A stretch of 64,000 bases of DNA from Ustilaginoidea virens. Taxonomy: Eukaryota > Ascomycota > Sordariomycetes > Hypocreales > Clavicipitaceae. The translations under genes and the position numbers were made by a program. Each line of letters starts with the position of its first letter. The first letter of the stretch is position 1. Shown piece by piece: positions 1 through 11,973 of the stretch. The notes below the pieces were generated by a model that searched no databases, had not been told where the DNA came from, and saw only the letters and a program-made list of their open reading frames with translations. The stretch covers positions 1,178,001-1,242,000 of the forward strand of contig NC_057321.1 of assembly GCF_000687475.1 (NCBI RefSeq). Reading direction: 5' to 3'.

Positions 1-1132
1 CTTGGGCTGGCGGCGTCGCGGCATGGGGCGACGCACCAAGTCGCCAGAAAAACACCCCGACTCTCGCTGCCCGCCTGCCCGCCTGCCCGCCTGCCCGCCT
101 GCCCGCCTGCCCATGCAAAGTATGTATTGAGACGACTGCCAGACCGAGCCCGTCACACACACACACACACATGCATACACATCTCGGTTGCAGTGTTGGA
201 CAGTACGCAGTAGACCTCCCCCAAGCTGTCCCCAGCTGTCCCCAGCTGTCCACGTGCAACGCTGTCAACTTCAGAATCTGCAAAACTACCATTGTGCTCT
301 AGGAATTCCAATAAACAAAGCATCAGAACAAATAAAAAAAAAACAAAATGAGAAAAAAGGAAAAAAAAAAAGGAAAAACCGACAACGCAAGCTGTAGTGT
401 AGCAAGTCGCCAGCGTGCCCCCGAGTCCGGCACCGCTCATTACGCGACCTTTCCACAAAACTACGCTCCTTCTTCCCTCTGCCCCCCCTTCTTCTTCTTA
501 CGTGCCCTCCTTGGTCAATTCATCCTCGAGTTGCAAGAGGCACACAAAGTCAGAATAAACACCCAGAGCCCAACCCCCGCCTTCCTTGGCAAGGGACAAA
601 GCTCAAGTAAATAATTAGGCACCCTCTTGTCTGCCCGTCACGCCCGACCCATGGTCCTGCTTGACAAACCCGCTCTTCCCGTTTCCTCCCTACCTCCCGT
701 CATCGTCCCGAGTGGCGAGGCATCAAGATTGGGGGGCGAAAGCACCCAAACGCTGTGCGTCCCATCCAGCGCTCCCAATCTCCGTCCATCCACCATTAAG
801 CCGTCCGTCCAGGAAACCTTTGGGGGGGAAAGTCTCGCACAAATGTGATCAAACTTGTGCAGGTGCAAACATCGAACCATGCCGCTGTGCACCGATTCAG
901 GAAGGCGCAGGCAAGTCGAGACATCAAACTCCAAATTTCGAGAACCGACGTGGACAGAGCAACGTGCACTAACAAAAGCTGCCTCCAGCCCCTGTCATCC
1001 GAACAAGCCGTCAAGGAAAAAGTCGAGAGTTGAACTGCAAAGAGAATCGCGTAACAAGGGCGATTACGCCAAAGAGGAAGAAAATGAGGCCTGGTCGCGT
1101 TCGGTACGGGTTGGACTCGAAAACGGGCCGCA
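1..1132. other. Intergenic, no gene seen
   Basis: I see no coding exon here. The stretch carries an 8-base tandem repeat (unit cctgcccg, about 65-113), a CA microsatellite (about 155-170) and A-rich tracts near 330-375. It is downstream of rho1, so its right end probably holds the rho1 3' UTR. Confidence 0.6.
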
Positions 1133-2485
1133 TTACAGAACCAAGCACTTCTTGTGGCTTTTGCTGCGGCTGTTGCGGGACAAAAGGGCGGCACGGGTAG
1201 CATGCTCAAACACCTCTCGAACACCCTCGTTGGTCTTGGCCGAGCACTCGAGGTACTTGTAAGCACCAATCTTCTTGCGGATCTCCTCGCCCTGCGGAAG
1301 AAGAAAAAAAAAAAAAGACATATTAGCACATATTGTGACATCATCAATCATCCCGCCCATTTGCTGATGCACGTCCATGTCGAGGCATTGCGAGACATGG
1401 CGTGTCTGGTATGGCGGGATTTGTCCAAATCGACAAGGATACAGCATGGGGAGTATTTACAGCTTCAGGAGTGACAGGTTTCTGGTTGGTCTTCTGCAGC
1501 TCGCTCAGAGTCTTTTGGTCGTATCGCAAATCCTTCTTGCAGCCAACAAGGATGATGGGGAGGCCTTGGCAGAAATGAAGAACCTCGGAAATCCACTGAG
1601 AAGCAGCGTTAGTTGGCATTTTGTTCGGCTCCGTTTCAGAATACCCATCAAGCTTGATTTCAAGTATGGGCATCAAAGGGTTATACCTTTTCCTGGACGT
1701 TGTCAAGAGAATCGGGCGAGTCAATAGCGAAGCAGATCAGAATGACGTGAGAGTCGGGATAGGATAGAGGGCGGAGACGGTCGTAATCTTCTTGGCCAGC
1801 CGTATCCCACAAGGCCAGTTCGACGTGCTTGCCATCGACCTCGACATCGGCGACGTAGTTCTCGAAAACGGTGGGGACGTAGACCTGAAATAAGAATCAG
1901 CAAGCCATCCGGTGGGCAGGTTGCTTCGACTTTTTGCAGGCAGACGCGAGCGAGCCGGGTTGCAAAGGTAGCGAAAAAGCAGGGGGGGGGGGGGGAATGG
2001 CATGATGGGAGCCAATCGTTGGCATTGTAGACAGGTGGCAAGAGTCGTTGTTCGATGCGTCGCAAGGCTGGTTTGTCATGATGGGGTCAAGAGCGGAGAC
2101 GGGCAGCAGCCCAGATTTCGATACGAGGTGGTTGAGTCCAATCATGCATCTTACCTCGGGGAAAGTGCCCTTGGAGAAAACACTGCATAGATGAGTTAGT
2201 CGAGATGATCCTGGTGGGTTTGAGAGACACAGCAGGCAGGCCGAAGATGACGAGGAGAGGATGGGTACAATGGGCAATGGGCAATGGTCTGGGGCGTCGA
2301 TTTGTGTTTGTATGCGTGTGTGTATGCGTGTGCGTGTGCGTGTGCGTACGCCGGAGGAGCTCAGCTGCTGAGCTGCAGCACAGAGGAGCGGGCTGAACAT
2401 GGAAAGTGGAAGCTTACATCAACAAGCAAGTTTTACCGCAGGCACCGTCGCCGACGATGACGAGCTTTCGACGGATTTCAGCCAT
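1133..2485 (-). CDS. rho1: Rho1-type small GTPase
   Basis: Small GTPase of the Rho family. In fungi Rho1 switches on beta-1,3-glucan synthase and the Pkc1 cell-wall integrity pathway at the plasma membrane. Five exons join in frame: 2485-2418, 2182-2155, 1884-1687, 1595-1461 and 1291-1133, giving 195 aa, the usual Rho1 length. The P-loop GDGACGKT is at residues 12-19, the effector loop [10 protein letters not shown] follows at about 33, and the switch II motif DTAGQ is at about 59. The protein ends in a CAAX box, CLVL, preceded by a basic stretch; a leucine at the last position predicts geranylgeranylation. I chose the start ATG because it gives the standard [13 protein letters not shown]-terminus; the open frame upstream is non-coding. 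The gene is divergent from uL24m. The end fits Rho1 better than Cdc42 or Rac. Confidence 0.95.
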
Positions 2486-3777
2486 GGTGTGTGCGAGCGT
2501 GGAAACGATGGGCAACAATTGAGGGGAAAACGAGATTGAAGCTGTTGAGATGGACAGAGGCAAAGGGGCGGCCGCTGATAAATGGGCTGGATAAAGGGGG
2601 GGGGGAGTAACGGAGGAGTGATGATGACAGGAGAGTGAAGGAAGAGGAAGGAAAAGGTCTTGGTCGGGAAGGAAGAGGCAGAGCACGACTGAAGGGGGCA
2701 AGATGTGACCAGTACGGAGTACGGAGTACGGAGTACTGAGTTGACCAGGCGGTTTAGCGGCTGCGACCTGTCTGTAGTCGTGCAGTCAGCTGTACGGAGT
2801 AGTCAGTCAGTCACTGGGAGGCTGGAGGCTGGGAGCTAGGCTGGGTGCAGGCAGGCAGGCAGGCAGGCAGGCAGGCCGGTTGACGTGCTGGGTTCTAGCA
2901 TTGATCAATGCCTGCCGAGTCCCGCTGAGTCCCGCTGAGTCCCGCTGAGTTCCAGCCGAGTTCCTGCTGCGTCCTGATGAGGCCTGATGAGCTGGTCCTC
3001 GCTGGGCTGTGCAATGCACCAGACATGATGTGAGCCGGAGTCACCGCACAGCGCAGCACACGTACCCGTACCCGGGCCACAGGGTACTTGCAGGCAGTTG
3101 GCAGTTGCGTTCTGGCTCTTTCCTGAACAGTACGGAGTACAAGCGCCCAGGCAACAGGTACTTGCCTCCACCAACCGGTGCATGCATCCAGGCAACGAGG
3201 TACATGCAGCCCCGTGCCCCGTACTTGCAGGCATTGCATCAAAGTCTGCCTCTTCACTCTTCACTTGGCCCTGGCCCTGGCCCCCTACGGGCGCAGCTTT
3301 CATAAAAGTCATGGGGGCCGGCAATACTTTTTGTCCGACAGTGGCGGCGCGAGGCAAGCCCGGATTCGTCAACTCTCATCGAGCCGGGGACCTCGCCCAA
3401 CACTGCCATTCCGGATGGAATTGCGTGTCAACTGGGTTTGTTCGGAGAGGTTGAGCACGACTTGATTCGGTTTCCAGGTACAGGTACGGAGGAGGGAGGT
3501 ACATGTACCTACCTCGTAGCAGCACAGCAGGGGAAAAGCCAAGTGCAAGACAATTACCAGTTGCTCCACCTCAGCCACCGCCTTCCGGCCCAGGAATAGT
3601 CTGGTGGCAGCCTACTACTCCGTGCTCCCGCACTCAGGTACCCAAGTAGCAGGCAACATATCATTTGCAGACAATCGTGAATCACCCACCGCCTGGCAAA
3701 CGACCGTCTTTTTTTTTTTATTTTTATTTTTTTTTTTATAACAACCCTCCACCTTATCAGTTGCCGCTCAGACAAGC
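2486..3777. other. Intergenic between rho1 and uL24m
   Basis: This 1.3 kb divergent promoter region has no gene that I can support. It contains three tandem copies of TACGGAG (2713-2733) and isolated TACGGAGTA at 2793 and 3131. It also has a GCAG tetranucleotide run (about 2845-2876), a 10-base repeat with unit gagtcccgct (about 2917-2950), and several gtacatgtacct-like words. A T-rich stretch just before 3778 is probably the uL24m leader. Confidence 0.6.
2845..2878. repeat. GCAG tetranucleotide microsatellite
   Basis: About eight uninterrupted copies of gcag, read directly from the sequence, in the rho1/uL24m intergenic region. Confidence 0.9.
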
Positions 3778-5033
3778 ATGCAGAAGCTGGCCAAGCGAGC
3801 TGCCCAGGCTCAGCGTCAGGCGACTCGCCGCGCACGGCAGCATGTGGAAAACGAGAAAATCGACCATAGAATACAAAACCGTGACGCTCTGAAGGGCGCC
3901 CTGTCCGAAATCAGACGCAACCTCAAGGATGCCCGGCAGGCGAGGATGGAGGACTGGGAAATGGGGCCCCTTGCGCCCAAACGAGACCTGGGATTCAACA
4001 ACTACGGCGTGCTCAAGGAGGCGGCGCGGTTTGACTGGACAAACAGTGGCCTGCATCAGGCGAAACCGCAGCTTGTCGAGCAGCGGTGCGCCTGGGCTGG
4101 CGGCGTGCGACAGCTCAACCTCGTCCCTCAAGACCGGGTTCTCATCATGGACGGCCCCGACAAGGGCAAGATCGATCGTATCAAGGATGTCCAGGCAGAA
4201 AACGGGACCGTGACGCTGCAAAACTGCCACAGGGTACGCTTACGAAACCAAGGCCACCTTGCTCGCTCTGCTTCCTCTCCTGCTCCTCCTCCTCCTCCTC
4301 CTCCTTCTCCCGAGCCCTCCCCCCCCCCCCCCCCCAAACGCAAACTTGCTGGAGGAGTGCTTGCTGACGCGTGGTATCGCAGGCCTTGTCGGAGGGCATG
4401 TTCGGTGGAGGTCCTCGATCGCAATCCATGCCCATAGCCATCAGCTCCATCCGGCTCGTCTACCCCATCACGAATCCCGAGACGGGCGTCACCAAGGATG
4501 CCGTCATCAACCAGCTGAAGGCGGTGCCGCCCAACATGCAATCTCCCAACATGTCCCTCGACCGCTGGCACTACGGCAAGAAATGGGACCGGCTTGTGCC
4601 CGCACTCAACATGGTCATCCCGTGGCCCGAGGTCCAAGTCCCAGAGTATGAAGCCGCAAAGGCAGACACGGTCCGCCAACAAGTGGAGGAGCGGACCTTT
4701 TACTACAACCTGCTGTCGCCGCCCATGCCGGACCAGGTGCTGGATGAGCTGCGCAACAAGTACTCGAGATTCCGAACGCGCCACGAGCCCTGGTACATCA
4801 AGCAGAAGGAAATGGAAGAAGCTGCCAAGAAGGGACGCATCGAGTCCGTCAAATCCATGCAGACGCCCCTCGACGAGTTCCACCAGAGACAGAGGGAGCT
4901 GCGGGATGCCAAGGGAGAGCCAGAGCTTTCAGACGACATGTTGGAGAAGATTGGAGAGCACATGGCCAAGAAGAAGGCGCTCGTGCTGGACCAAATCGGT
5001 GCATCGGAGGATTCACGGCAACCAGCTGCTTAA
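3778..5033 (+). CDS. Mitochondrial large-subunit ribosomal protein uL24m
   Basis: Component of the mitochondrial 54S ribosomal subunit; uL24 proteins bind 23S-type rRNA early in assembly. Two exons, 3778-4233 and 4383-5033, join in phase 0 and give 368 aa. The N-terminus is basic, as in a mitochondrial targeting or rRNA-binding segment. A KOW motif (around DRVLIMDGPDKGKIDRI) starts near residue 119 and is the basis of the call. The C-terminal half has the long extension, rich in charged helices, that is typical of fungal MRPL40/uL24m and absent from bacterial L24. The 149-bp intron contains pyrimidine runs including a long C tract. The gene is divergent from rho1. The family call is firm; the position inside the mitoribosome is inferred from the family. 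Confidence 0.87.
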
Positions 5034-5737
5034 CGCCGCGCCCATGGGAGTGGAATGGTGCAACCCAGTATAAGCAGTGCCGGGTCTTGAATGTATTCTA
5101 CACGCAGGTGGGGTGAAGAGGGAGAGCAAAGAATTTGCAGCTGCAAGTCGAGAGTTGGGGGGAAATTTCTGTACAATCATGAAGCGGAAACAGACACCAG
5201 ACTCAAAGTCCCTTCGCAAACCCACCGTATGTAGCCTGCGATTCTACATAGTTCCAGCGCCGGGTGCAACTGCGTCCAGTTAGCACCGCCCCCATTTCCC
5301 ATTCCCACCGCTTGCCAAACCATCACACTGCCCATCCGGGAGGCATTGGCAGAGGCGCAAACCAGAGAAGCGGGTTGGTGCATGTGGTCTTCTTCAACCC
5401 CGCCGCGCCATGCCATGCCATGCCATGCCATGCCATGCCGTGCCGTGCAGGCCAGGAAGCCCGTCTACATATGCAGGGAAGGAGCTGTGTGCCGCCATTC
5501 GGCAGTCTCGACTGCCCCTCTCTCCCCCTCCCTCCCCTCCCCTCCCCCTCTCTTACCTCGATCGACTGGCTTCTTCCGTGACATTTACATTACCTCCCGT
5601 GGACGTAAAGGCGCACGAGAGTCGGCCGGACCATCGCCCCAATTCGCTCATGCTCTTTTCAAGCGTGGCGGGGAAAGCACAGCACAGCTTGCGTCGCGAT
5701 TCGTGGCACTTCACCTTGTCCCTGGGAAACTTTGACC
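5034..5737. other. Intergenic between uL24m and ureG
   Basis: No gene seen in 700 bp. It holds a pentanucleotide repeat (unit ccatg, about 5407-5440) and a CT-rich stretch (5515-5555) that may belong to the ureG promoter or leader. Confidence 0.6.
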
Positions 5738-6754
5738 ATGGCCCATACTCACCCCCAGGGCGCCGGCTGGCATTCACATGATGGCTTCTCGGCACAGGAA
5801 CACGGCCATTCGCATGAGATTCTGGACGGGCCCGGAAGCTACATCGGCCGAGAAATGCCCATAGTACAAGGGAGAAATTGGTCTGATCGGGCCTTTACCA
5901 TTGGCATCGGAGGGTATGATTTTGTCGTCCTCCCATCCGGTTGAGGAAGAAGCCGCCCTTGTTTCCATAGCAAGACGACCTCTCTCTCTCTCCATGCCTT
6001 GCCCTTTTATTTATTTTTTTATTTATTTTTATTTACTACGCGTTTGTTTTCGTTCATTTTCTCTGGCCAAGTCTGCCCGCTAACAGCCGCTTTCTTTCTG
6101 TCCCCTCCCAGACCTGTTGGATCAGGCAAGACAGCCCTCATGTTGGCGCTGTGTCTGGCCCTCCGGTCAAAGTACTCCCTCGCTGCTGTTACAAACGACA
6201 TCTTCACGCGCGAAGATGCCGAGTTTCTTACTCGCCACGCCGCCCTCCCGCCCGAGCGCATCAGGGCCATCGAAACCGGCGGTTGCCCTCACGCCGCCGT
6301 CCGGGAGGACATTTCGGCCAACCTGGCTGCTCTGGAGGATCTCCATGCCAAGTTCTCCCCCGACCTGCTGCTCATCGAGTCCGGCGGCGACAACTTGGCC
6401 GCGAATTATTCTCGCGAGCTGGCCGACTTCATCGTCTACGTGATTGACGTCAGTGGCGGCGACAAGGTGCCTCGCAAGGGAGGACCGGGAATCACGCAGA
6501 GCGACTTGCTCGTGGTCAACAAGACCGACCTGGCCGAGGCTGTGGGTGCCGATCTCGGGGTCATGGAGAGGGACGCCCGCAAGATGAGAGAAGGTGGACC
6601 GACGGTTTTCGCGCAGGTCAAGAAGGATGTGGGTGTGGACCACATTGTGAATCTGATCTTGAGTGCTTGGAAGGCAAGTGGTGCCGAGCAAGAGAGAGTG
6701 AAGCAAGGAGGCCCGAAACCTACGCCAGGTTTGGACACTCTGGAGAGGAAATAG
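5738..6754 (+). CDS. ureG: Urease accessory GTPase UreG
   Basis: UreG is the SIMIBI-class GTPase that drives nickel insertion into urease together with UreD and UreF in the cytosol. Two exons, 5738-5913 and 6112-6754, give 272 aa. The splice joins the P-loop exactly, producing [14 protein letters not shown] at about residues 56-69. The N-terminal 25 residues are His-rich, as in plant and fungal UreG, and probably bind metal. Other family marks are [15 protein letters not shown] (the CPH metal-binding motif), the LIESGGDN motif and NKTD for guanine recognition near residue 192. An in-frame upstream codon is TTG, so I start at the ATG at 5738. The 3' end converges on TSR1. Urease itself is not in this window. 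Confidence 0.96.
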
Positions 6755-7087
6755 AAAAGGTCGTGGGGGAGAAGTGTTCTGCTGCTTCAGGGAGGAGGGA
6801 GCAGTGAGCAGTGAGCAGTGAGCAGTGACTGTTGACATTCGTTACCGTTTGCAGGAAAAGAAAAGGCGAGTCCCCTGCGCCGAGGGCAAAGCTCTGTGCA
6901 ACTAGTTGGGAGCAGAGAATAAGAAAAAAAATTGTCACATGAGCGCCTATGGCGGAAGCGCCTCGTCGAAAAAATTCTTACGTTGAAAAACCCCGTAGGT
7001 TGGGCCAGCCTCATTCGACTACACACAGTCCGATTCTCGCACAAAGCTGAAACAAGTCTTTTTTTAAGTTTTTTTTTCGTCGTCCGT
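6755..7087. other. Convergent spacer between ureG and TSR1
   Basis: This 330-bp tail-to-tail spacer has a short tandem repeat of unit gcagtga (about 6800-6826) and T/A-rich tracts fitting two 3' UTRs. No gene is seen. Confidence 0.6.
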
Positions 7088-7514
7088 TCATGCCATCGTC
7101 ACGTCCTCAAGCTGCCCGTCACTGCTCGCTGCCCTTCCATGTGCATGCTCCAAGAGCGGTCCGTCGAGGGGAGTCGCGTTTCGGGGCCACATGCGCTTGT
7201 ACAGACTCACGCCCACCGCATCCTGGGGATTGATGCGCCCGTCAAAGGTGGCCTTGAAATAGCCGTGCGTGCCGAGAGGCTCCTTGACGAAGCCGGTCCT
7301 GCCTCGCCTCGTCCACAGCGGCAGGGCCTTGAACCAGTCCACATCCTCGCGGTTGAAGAACATGTACCGGACAGTGACGATCTTCTTGTGGATGTGGTAC
7401 GGGTGGCCGGTGAGGATGACCCTCTTGGCGACGACGCGGGACGTGGACGGCGGCAGGGCGGTGCCGGTGCCCACGAGCGCGAGGCCGACACCACCCGCGG
7501 CGTCGGCATCGGCC

Positions 7515-7545
<31 letters not shown>

Positions 7546-9684
7546 CTGTGGTTCGCTTGAAGAACAGAACCGGCACGGCGCCCCACGTGATGGGCCCGAC
7601 AAAGGACGCGATGGCGCTCTGGCCGGGGTGCAGGTAGCGGCAGAACTTGTGGACGTCGTTGGGCGTCGAGCCGGGATGCGAGAAGACGGGGTTGACAACC
7701 ATCCGGCGCGGGCCGCACTGCACAATCAGCTCGTCCTTGGACTTGATGGCCCCGTCGTGGTCGCCGCTCAGGTTGAGCAGGTAGTTCAGGCACGTCTTCT
7801 TGTTCTCGTGGCGGAGCAGGGAGAAGAGGGTGACGACGGACGCGCTGTGCGCGTGGGACGCGGCGACGGAGGCGGGGACGCCCCTGACGTGGACCTGGAC
7901 CCGGGAGCCCGCGGCGACGCCGCCCACGAGGGCTTCCCGGACGGCCCGCGACCGGGACGAGTGGTAGTCGGGGACCTGGAGGAGCCGTCTCCAGGCGTCG
8001 GGCTCGTGCGCGCGGTCTTCGTCCTGCTGCCACGGGCTGGTGCGGAGGCTCTTGAGGCCGCGGTACCGGGATAGCCTCTCGCGGGCCAGGACGTGGGGAT
8101 GCAGCTCGATTTCGTCGGGGAACTCCAGGTCGTCCTTGGCCTCGTTTCGCTTCCGGGACCGGTGCTGGGCCAGCTGCTGGGCGTCCTCGTCCTCGTCGGG
8201 AACGTCCATCATCTCGGAGGCGGGGTATTCCGAGGCACCGCCCCCGGCCTCGGTGGGCTCGGGCTGCGCGTACCCCTCGACGCCGTCCTCGGCCCCAAGC
8301 TCTGCGTCGTCGCCATCCTGCCCGTCCTGCTCGACCTCCATGTCCTCCAGGTCGGAGCCCGAGTCGGATACGTCGTCCAGGTACCAGGCCGACTGGTAGT
8401 TGGACGTGCCCTTGGGGACCTTCTTCTTGATCTTCTTGGCCTCGGCTTCCTCGTCGGAGAAGTAGTGGTGCTCGTCGAGCAAGACGCCCTTTTTCGGGGC
8501 AGGCTCGGTGGCCATTTCGGCGTCGTGGTCGTCGGCGCCCATGACGACGTCTTCCGGGGCCAGCTGGTTGAGATCGTCCCGGTCCGCGGATGGTTCTTCC
8601 AGGAGCCTCTGTTGTTGCAGGCCGGCGTCCGACGAGGCGTCCTCTTCGCCCTTCCTTGGGTGTTTTGACAAGGGGGCGGCCACAATCTTGTCGATCTGAT
8701 ACGTTCCCCAGTCGCCTATCTGAACCAGTCGATCGGCTTTCAAGCCCCGGCCGCGAACGACGCCCGTGATGACGGTGGGCTCCGACTCGTCACGCGCAAA
8801 CCGAACGTCCTCGGCCAACATCCAGCTTCGGTCTTCCCGCCAACGGACGCCCTTTGGCGTTGTGTTGCACAGAGACCGCATCACGTTGGAGCAATCTTGC
8901 CTGCTGTCCAGGCTGTACACCTTTTCCTGCTCGGGATGGAAGTGAGTGATGAAGGACTTGAGGGACCCCACAGTGGCCGTTCGCTGCTTAGCCGTCTCGA
9001 CATTGTCGAGGCCCTGGACGAGGGTGAAAAGCGTGGACAAGCCCTGGCTTTCGATGCTTCGAAGGATCAACTCTCCCAGAGGGTCGACCTCCTCGCGGGC
9101 CGAGAGGATCACGACGACGAAGTCGGCGACCCGGGCGGCGTCCAAGCAGGCGGTGAGGTCCCTCTGGAGCGGTATGTACTGGATCTTTTGTTTGAACCGG
9201 TCGACGGACACGCGAAAGCTGCTGCTGCTGCTGCCGCTGCCCTTGACGACGTCAACGGCAATGTCGAGGCTGGCGTTCAGCTGCTTGACGGCGAAAGCAG
9301 CGTCGCAGTCCGCGCAGAGCGGCACGACGGCTACGATCCGGGGGGCTCCATCCTTGCCTGCGAAGACGGAAGTGTCCTTGAGGTGCTCCTTGTGCTTGGT
9401 CAAGCGAGCCTGCTTGGCCTGGTTCCGTCTGTCGAACTTGGACATGACCTGCTGGTGCGGAGTCTTGCGCTGGCCGCGTTCGCCGGGGACTCGTCCTGCC
9501 GAAAAGGCTTCGACGTCAGAATTTTTCCACGCATGTCATGCGCGAACAGACGCACCCCGATCGGCGAACACGTACCTTTGGCGCGATCCCTCAGCTCGTG
9601 CTTTGACGCTGCCTTTGACTTGAAAGGCTTGTGAGACACCTTTGTGGTGGGGCGGTGCGAGTGGTTGGCAACGGCGCCGGGCAT
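7088..9684 (-). CDS. tsr1: Ribosome biogenesis protein Tsr1
   Basis: Tsr1 is a Bms1-related, GTPase-like factor of cytoplasmic pre-40S particles that blocks premature subunit joining before 18S rRNA maturation is complete. Two exons, 9684-9576 and 9495-7088, give 838 aa. Exon 1 carries the family N-terminus (HSHRPTTKVSHKPFKSK) and the splice continues into the PHQQVMSKFDRRNQAKQAR stretch. The central part has a long acidic linker rich in D/E. The C-terminal third contains the conserved block around LTGHPYHIHKKIVTVRYMFF and the KRMWPR motif. As in other Tsr1 proteins no P-loop is seen, so it is not expected to hydrolyse GTP. A Thr/Ala-Asp low-complexity insert interrupts the C-terminal domain (about 7486-7560). 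The gene is divergent from UTP7, which acts in the same pathway. Confidence 0.95.
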
Positions 9685-10147
9685 TTTGCTGTCGGGCCCG
9701 GCTTTGAATCGGAACGGGAGGGACTCCAGCGTGCTGTGGCCAAGGCCGTGGGAGCATGCGGTGATGCCGAGACGGTATGTGAAGGAGGGGATCGGGCACC
9801 TTTTCTTCTCCCACTTCGCTGATGGTCCTTGGCTCTGCGCAGGTCGCAAAGGAGGGATTGGAATTGGAATCGGTTTGGCGAGGGGTTGTTTTGGTTATCA
9901 GGAAATTTTTGTGCGGGAACCCTTTATCGATAAACGGCGGAGGGCCGTGCAGGTGGGGCGTCTAGCCAATAGGTGGCGAGCGATAGCGGACTCGGGCGAC
10001 TTTGCGCGGTGGAAATTTTGTTTGCCAAAAAGAACAGGAAGAGGAAGAAGAAGGAGGCAAGCCACGGCAGCCTTGTTCCGGGCTCACCAACCTTTCGATT
10101 TCGACACACGCAGCCGCGGGGAAAAGGACCGGGCCCCGTCACGGAAC
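9685..10147. promoter_or_regulatory. Shared divergent promoter of tsr1 and utp7
   Basis: Only 463 bp separate the two start codons, so promoter elements are probably shared. There are two A/T words resembling the RRPE element of ribosome-biogenesis promoters (GAAATTTTT near 9902 and GGAAATTTTG near 10012). A CCAAT box (gccaatagg) lies near 9965, with a nearby gcgagcgat sequence that is only loosely PAC-like. The sequences are seen; the regulatory role is inferred from yeast Ribi regulons. Confidence 0.45.
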
Positions 10148-10880
10148 ATGGACACTGCCGACGAAGCAGCCGCCAAGGCGCACGACAACGGCGCCGTCGC
10201 CGTCGCCGTGCGCAGGCCTCGAGCGAAACTCGCGGCGTCGAGCCATGAGAAGGCAAGGCTGAGCCGCCTGCGCGAAGCCAACAAGGCCTACGGCCGGGGA
10301 AAAGGCATAAACACCAAGCACATCAAGGACAAGAAGCTGCGGCGCAGCCTGAAGCAGCTCGAGGACAAGTACCAGGACGCGGCCCTCAAGGCCAAGGACG
10401 CCGAGATCCTGCTGGAGAACACGGGCGGCTTCCTCGAGGCCGAAGGCGAGCTGGAACGCACGTACAAGGTGCGGCAGGAGGCCATCGTGTCCGAGGTGTC
10501 GGTGGCGACGGCCGCGAACCGCTTCGACCTCAAGCTCGACGCGCTCGGCCCGTATGTCTGCGACTTTACGAGGAACGGCCGCGAGCTGCTGCTGGCCGGG
10601 CGCAAGGGGCACGTCGCCACCATGGACTGGCACGAGGGCAAGCTCGGGTGCGAGCTGCAGCTGCGCGAGACGGTCCGCGACGTCAAGTGGCTGCACAACA
10701 ACCAGTACTTTGCCGTGGCGCAGAAGAAGCACGTCTTCATCTACGACCGCAACGGCGTGGAGCTGCACAGCCTGCGCAAGCACAACGAAGTGACGCACAT
10801 GGAGTTTCTGCCGTACCACTTTCTTCTGGCGACGATTGTAAGTCGGCCAAAGAGCAGAGCGCGCACGGCCACTTTTCGGA

Positions 10881-10911
<31 letters not shown>

Positions 10912-11973
10912 CCTTTTTTCCTTTTTTTTTCTTTCTTCTCATGTTTCATCATCATGGGGGCACATTTTTGGATCAGAGACTGACGGCTGCGCGCTTCTCA
11001 GGGAACCGGCGGGGTGCTCAAGTACCAAGACACGTCTACCGGGCAGATTGTGGCCGAGATGCCCAGCCGGCTCGGGCAGCCCGTGTCCATGGCCCAGAAT
11101 CCGTACAACGCGGTGCTCCACGTGGGCCATCAGAACGGCACCGTCACGCTGTGGTCGCCAAACTCGCAGGACCCCCTGGTGAAGCTGCTCGCGCACCGCG
11201 GCCCGGTCCGATCGCTCGCCGTGGACAGAGAGGGCCGGTACATGGTCTCCACCGGCCAGGACCTCAAGATGGCCGTGTGGGACGTCCGCATGTTCCGCGA
11301 AGTCAGCAGCTACCGCACGCGGCAGCCGGCGTGCTCGGTGGCCATTTCCGACACGGGCCTCACCGCCGTCGCGGGGGGCACCCGCACAACCATCTGGAAG
11401 GGCCTGTTCGACAAGAACGCCGCGGCGCAGGAAAGAGTCCAGGCCCCCTACATGGCCTGGGGCGGCGACGGCAGGCGGATGGAGCGGGTGCGGTGGTGCC
11501 CGCTCGAGGACGTGCTCGGCGTCGGCCACGACCAAGGCTTCTCGTCGCTCATCATCCCCGGCGCCGGCGAGGCCAACTTTGACGCGTTGGAGGCGAACCC
11601 CTTCGAGACGGCCCGGCAGCGGCAGGAGTCCGAGGTCAAGGGCCTCCTGAACAAGCTGGCCCCGGAGATGATTGCGCTGGACCCCAACTTCATCGGCAGC
11701 CTGGACCTGCGGTCGGACGCGCAGAAGCGGGCCGACCGGGACCTGGACGCCCCGGCGGCCGACGTGGCCGAGGAGCTGCGGAAGCGGGCCCGAGGCAAGA
11801 ACGGCGCGCTGAGCAAGTACCTCCGGAAGCAGAGGAGGAAGAACGTCATTGACGAGAAGAGGATGCGAGTGGACGAGCTGTGGAACGAGCGGCAGAGGCT
11901 GAAGGATGCCAGGCGCAAGGAGGCGGAGGCGGACCTCGGACCGGCGCTGTCCAGATTTGCCAGGAAGGAGTAG
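10148..11973 (+). CDS. utp7: U3 snoRNP WD40 protein Utp7
   Basis: Utp7 is a small-subunit processome component needed for 18S rRNA processing in the nucleolus. Two exons, 10148-10837 and 11002-11973, join in phase 0 and give 553 aa, matching the usual length. The N-terminus is basic and helical (residues 20-120). WD40-type repeats follow from about 140, recognisable as LLAGRKGHVATMDWHEG, VLHVGHQNGTVTLWSP and VSTGQDLKMAVWDVRMF. The C-terminal BING4-type segment (NPFETARQRQESEVKGLLNK) and a highly basic tail close the protein. The intron contains an uninterrupted T run of about 25 bases. It is divergent from tsr1 and converges on pth2. Confidence 0.96.

Noticed and set aside
6932..8074. 380-residue open frame on the plus strand
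   Set aside because: It is antisense to the GC-rich tsr1 coding region and has the Arg/Gly/Val-rich composition of a shadow frame.
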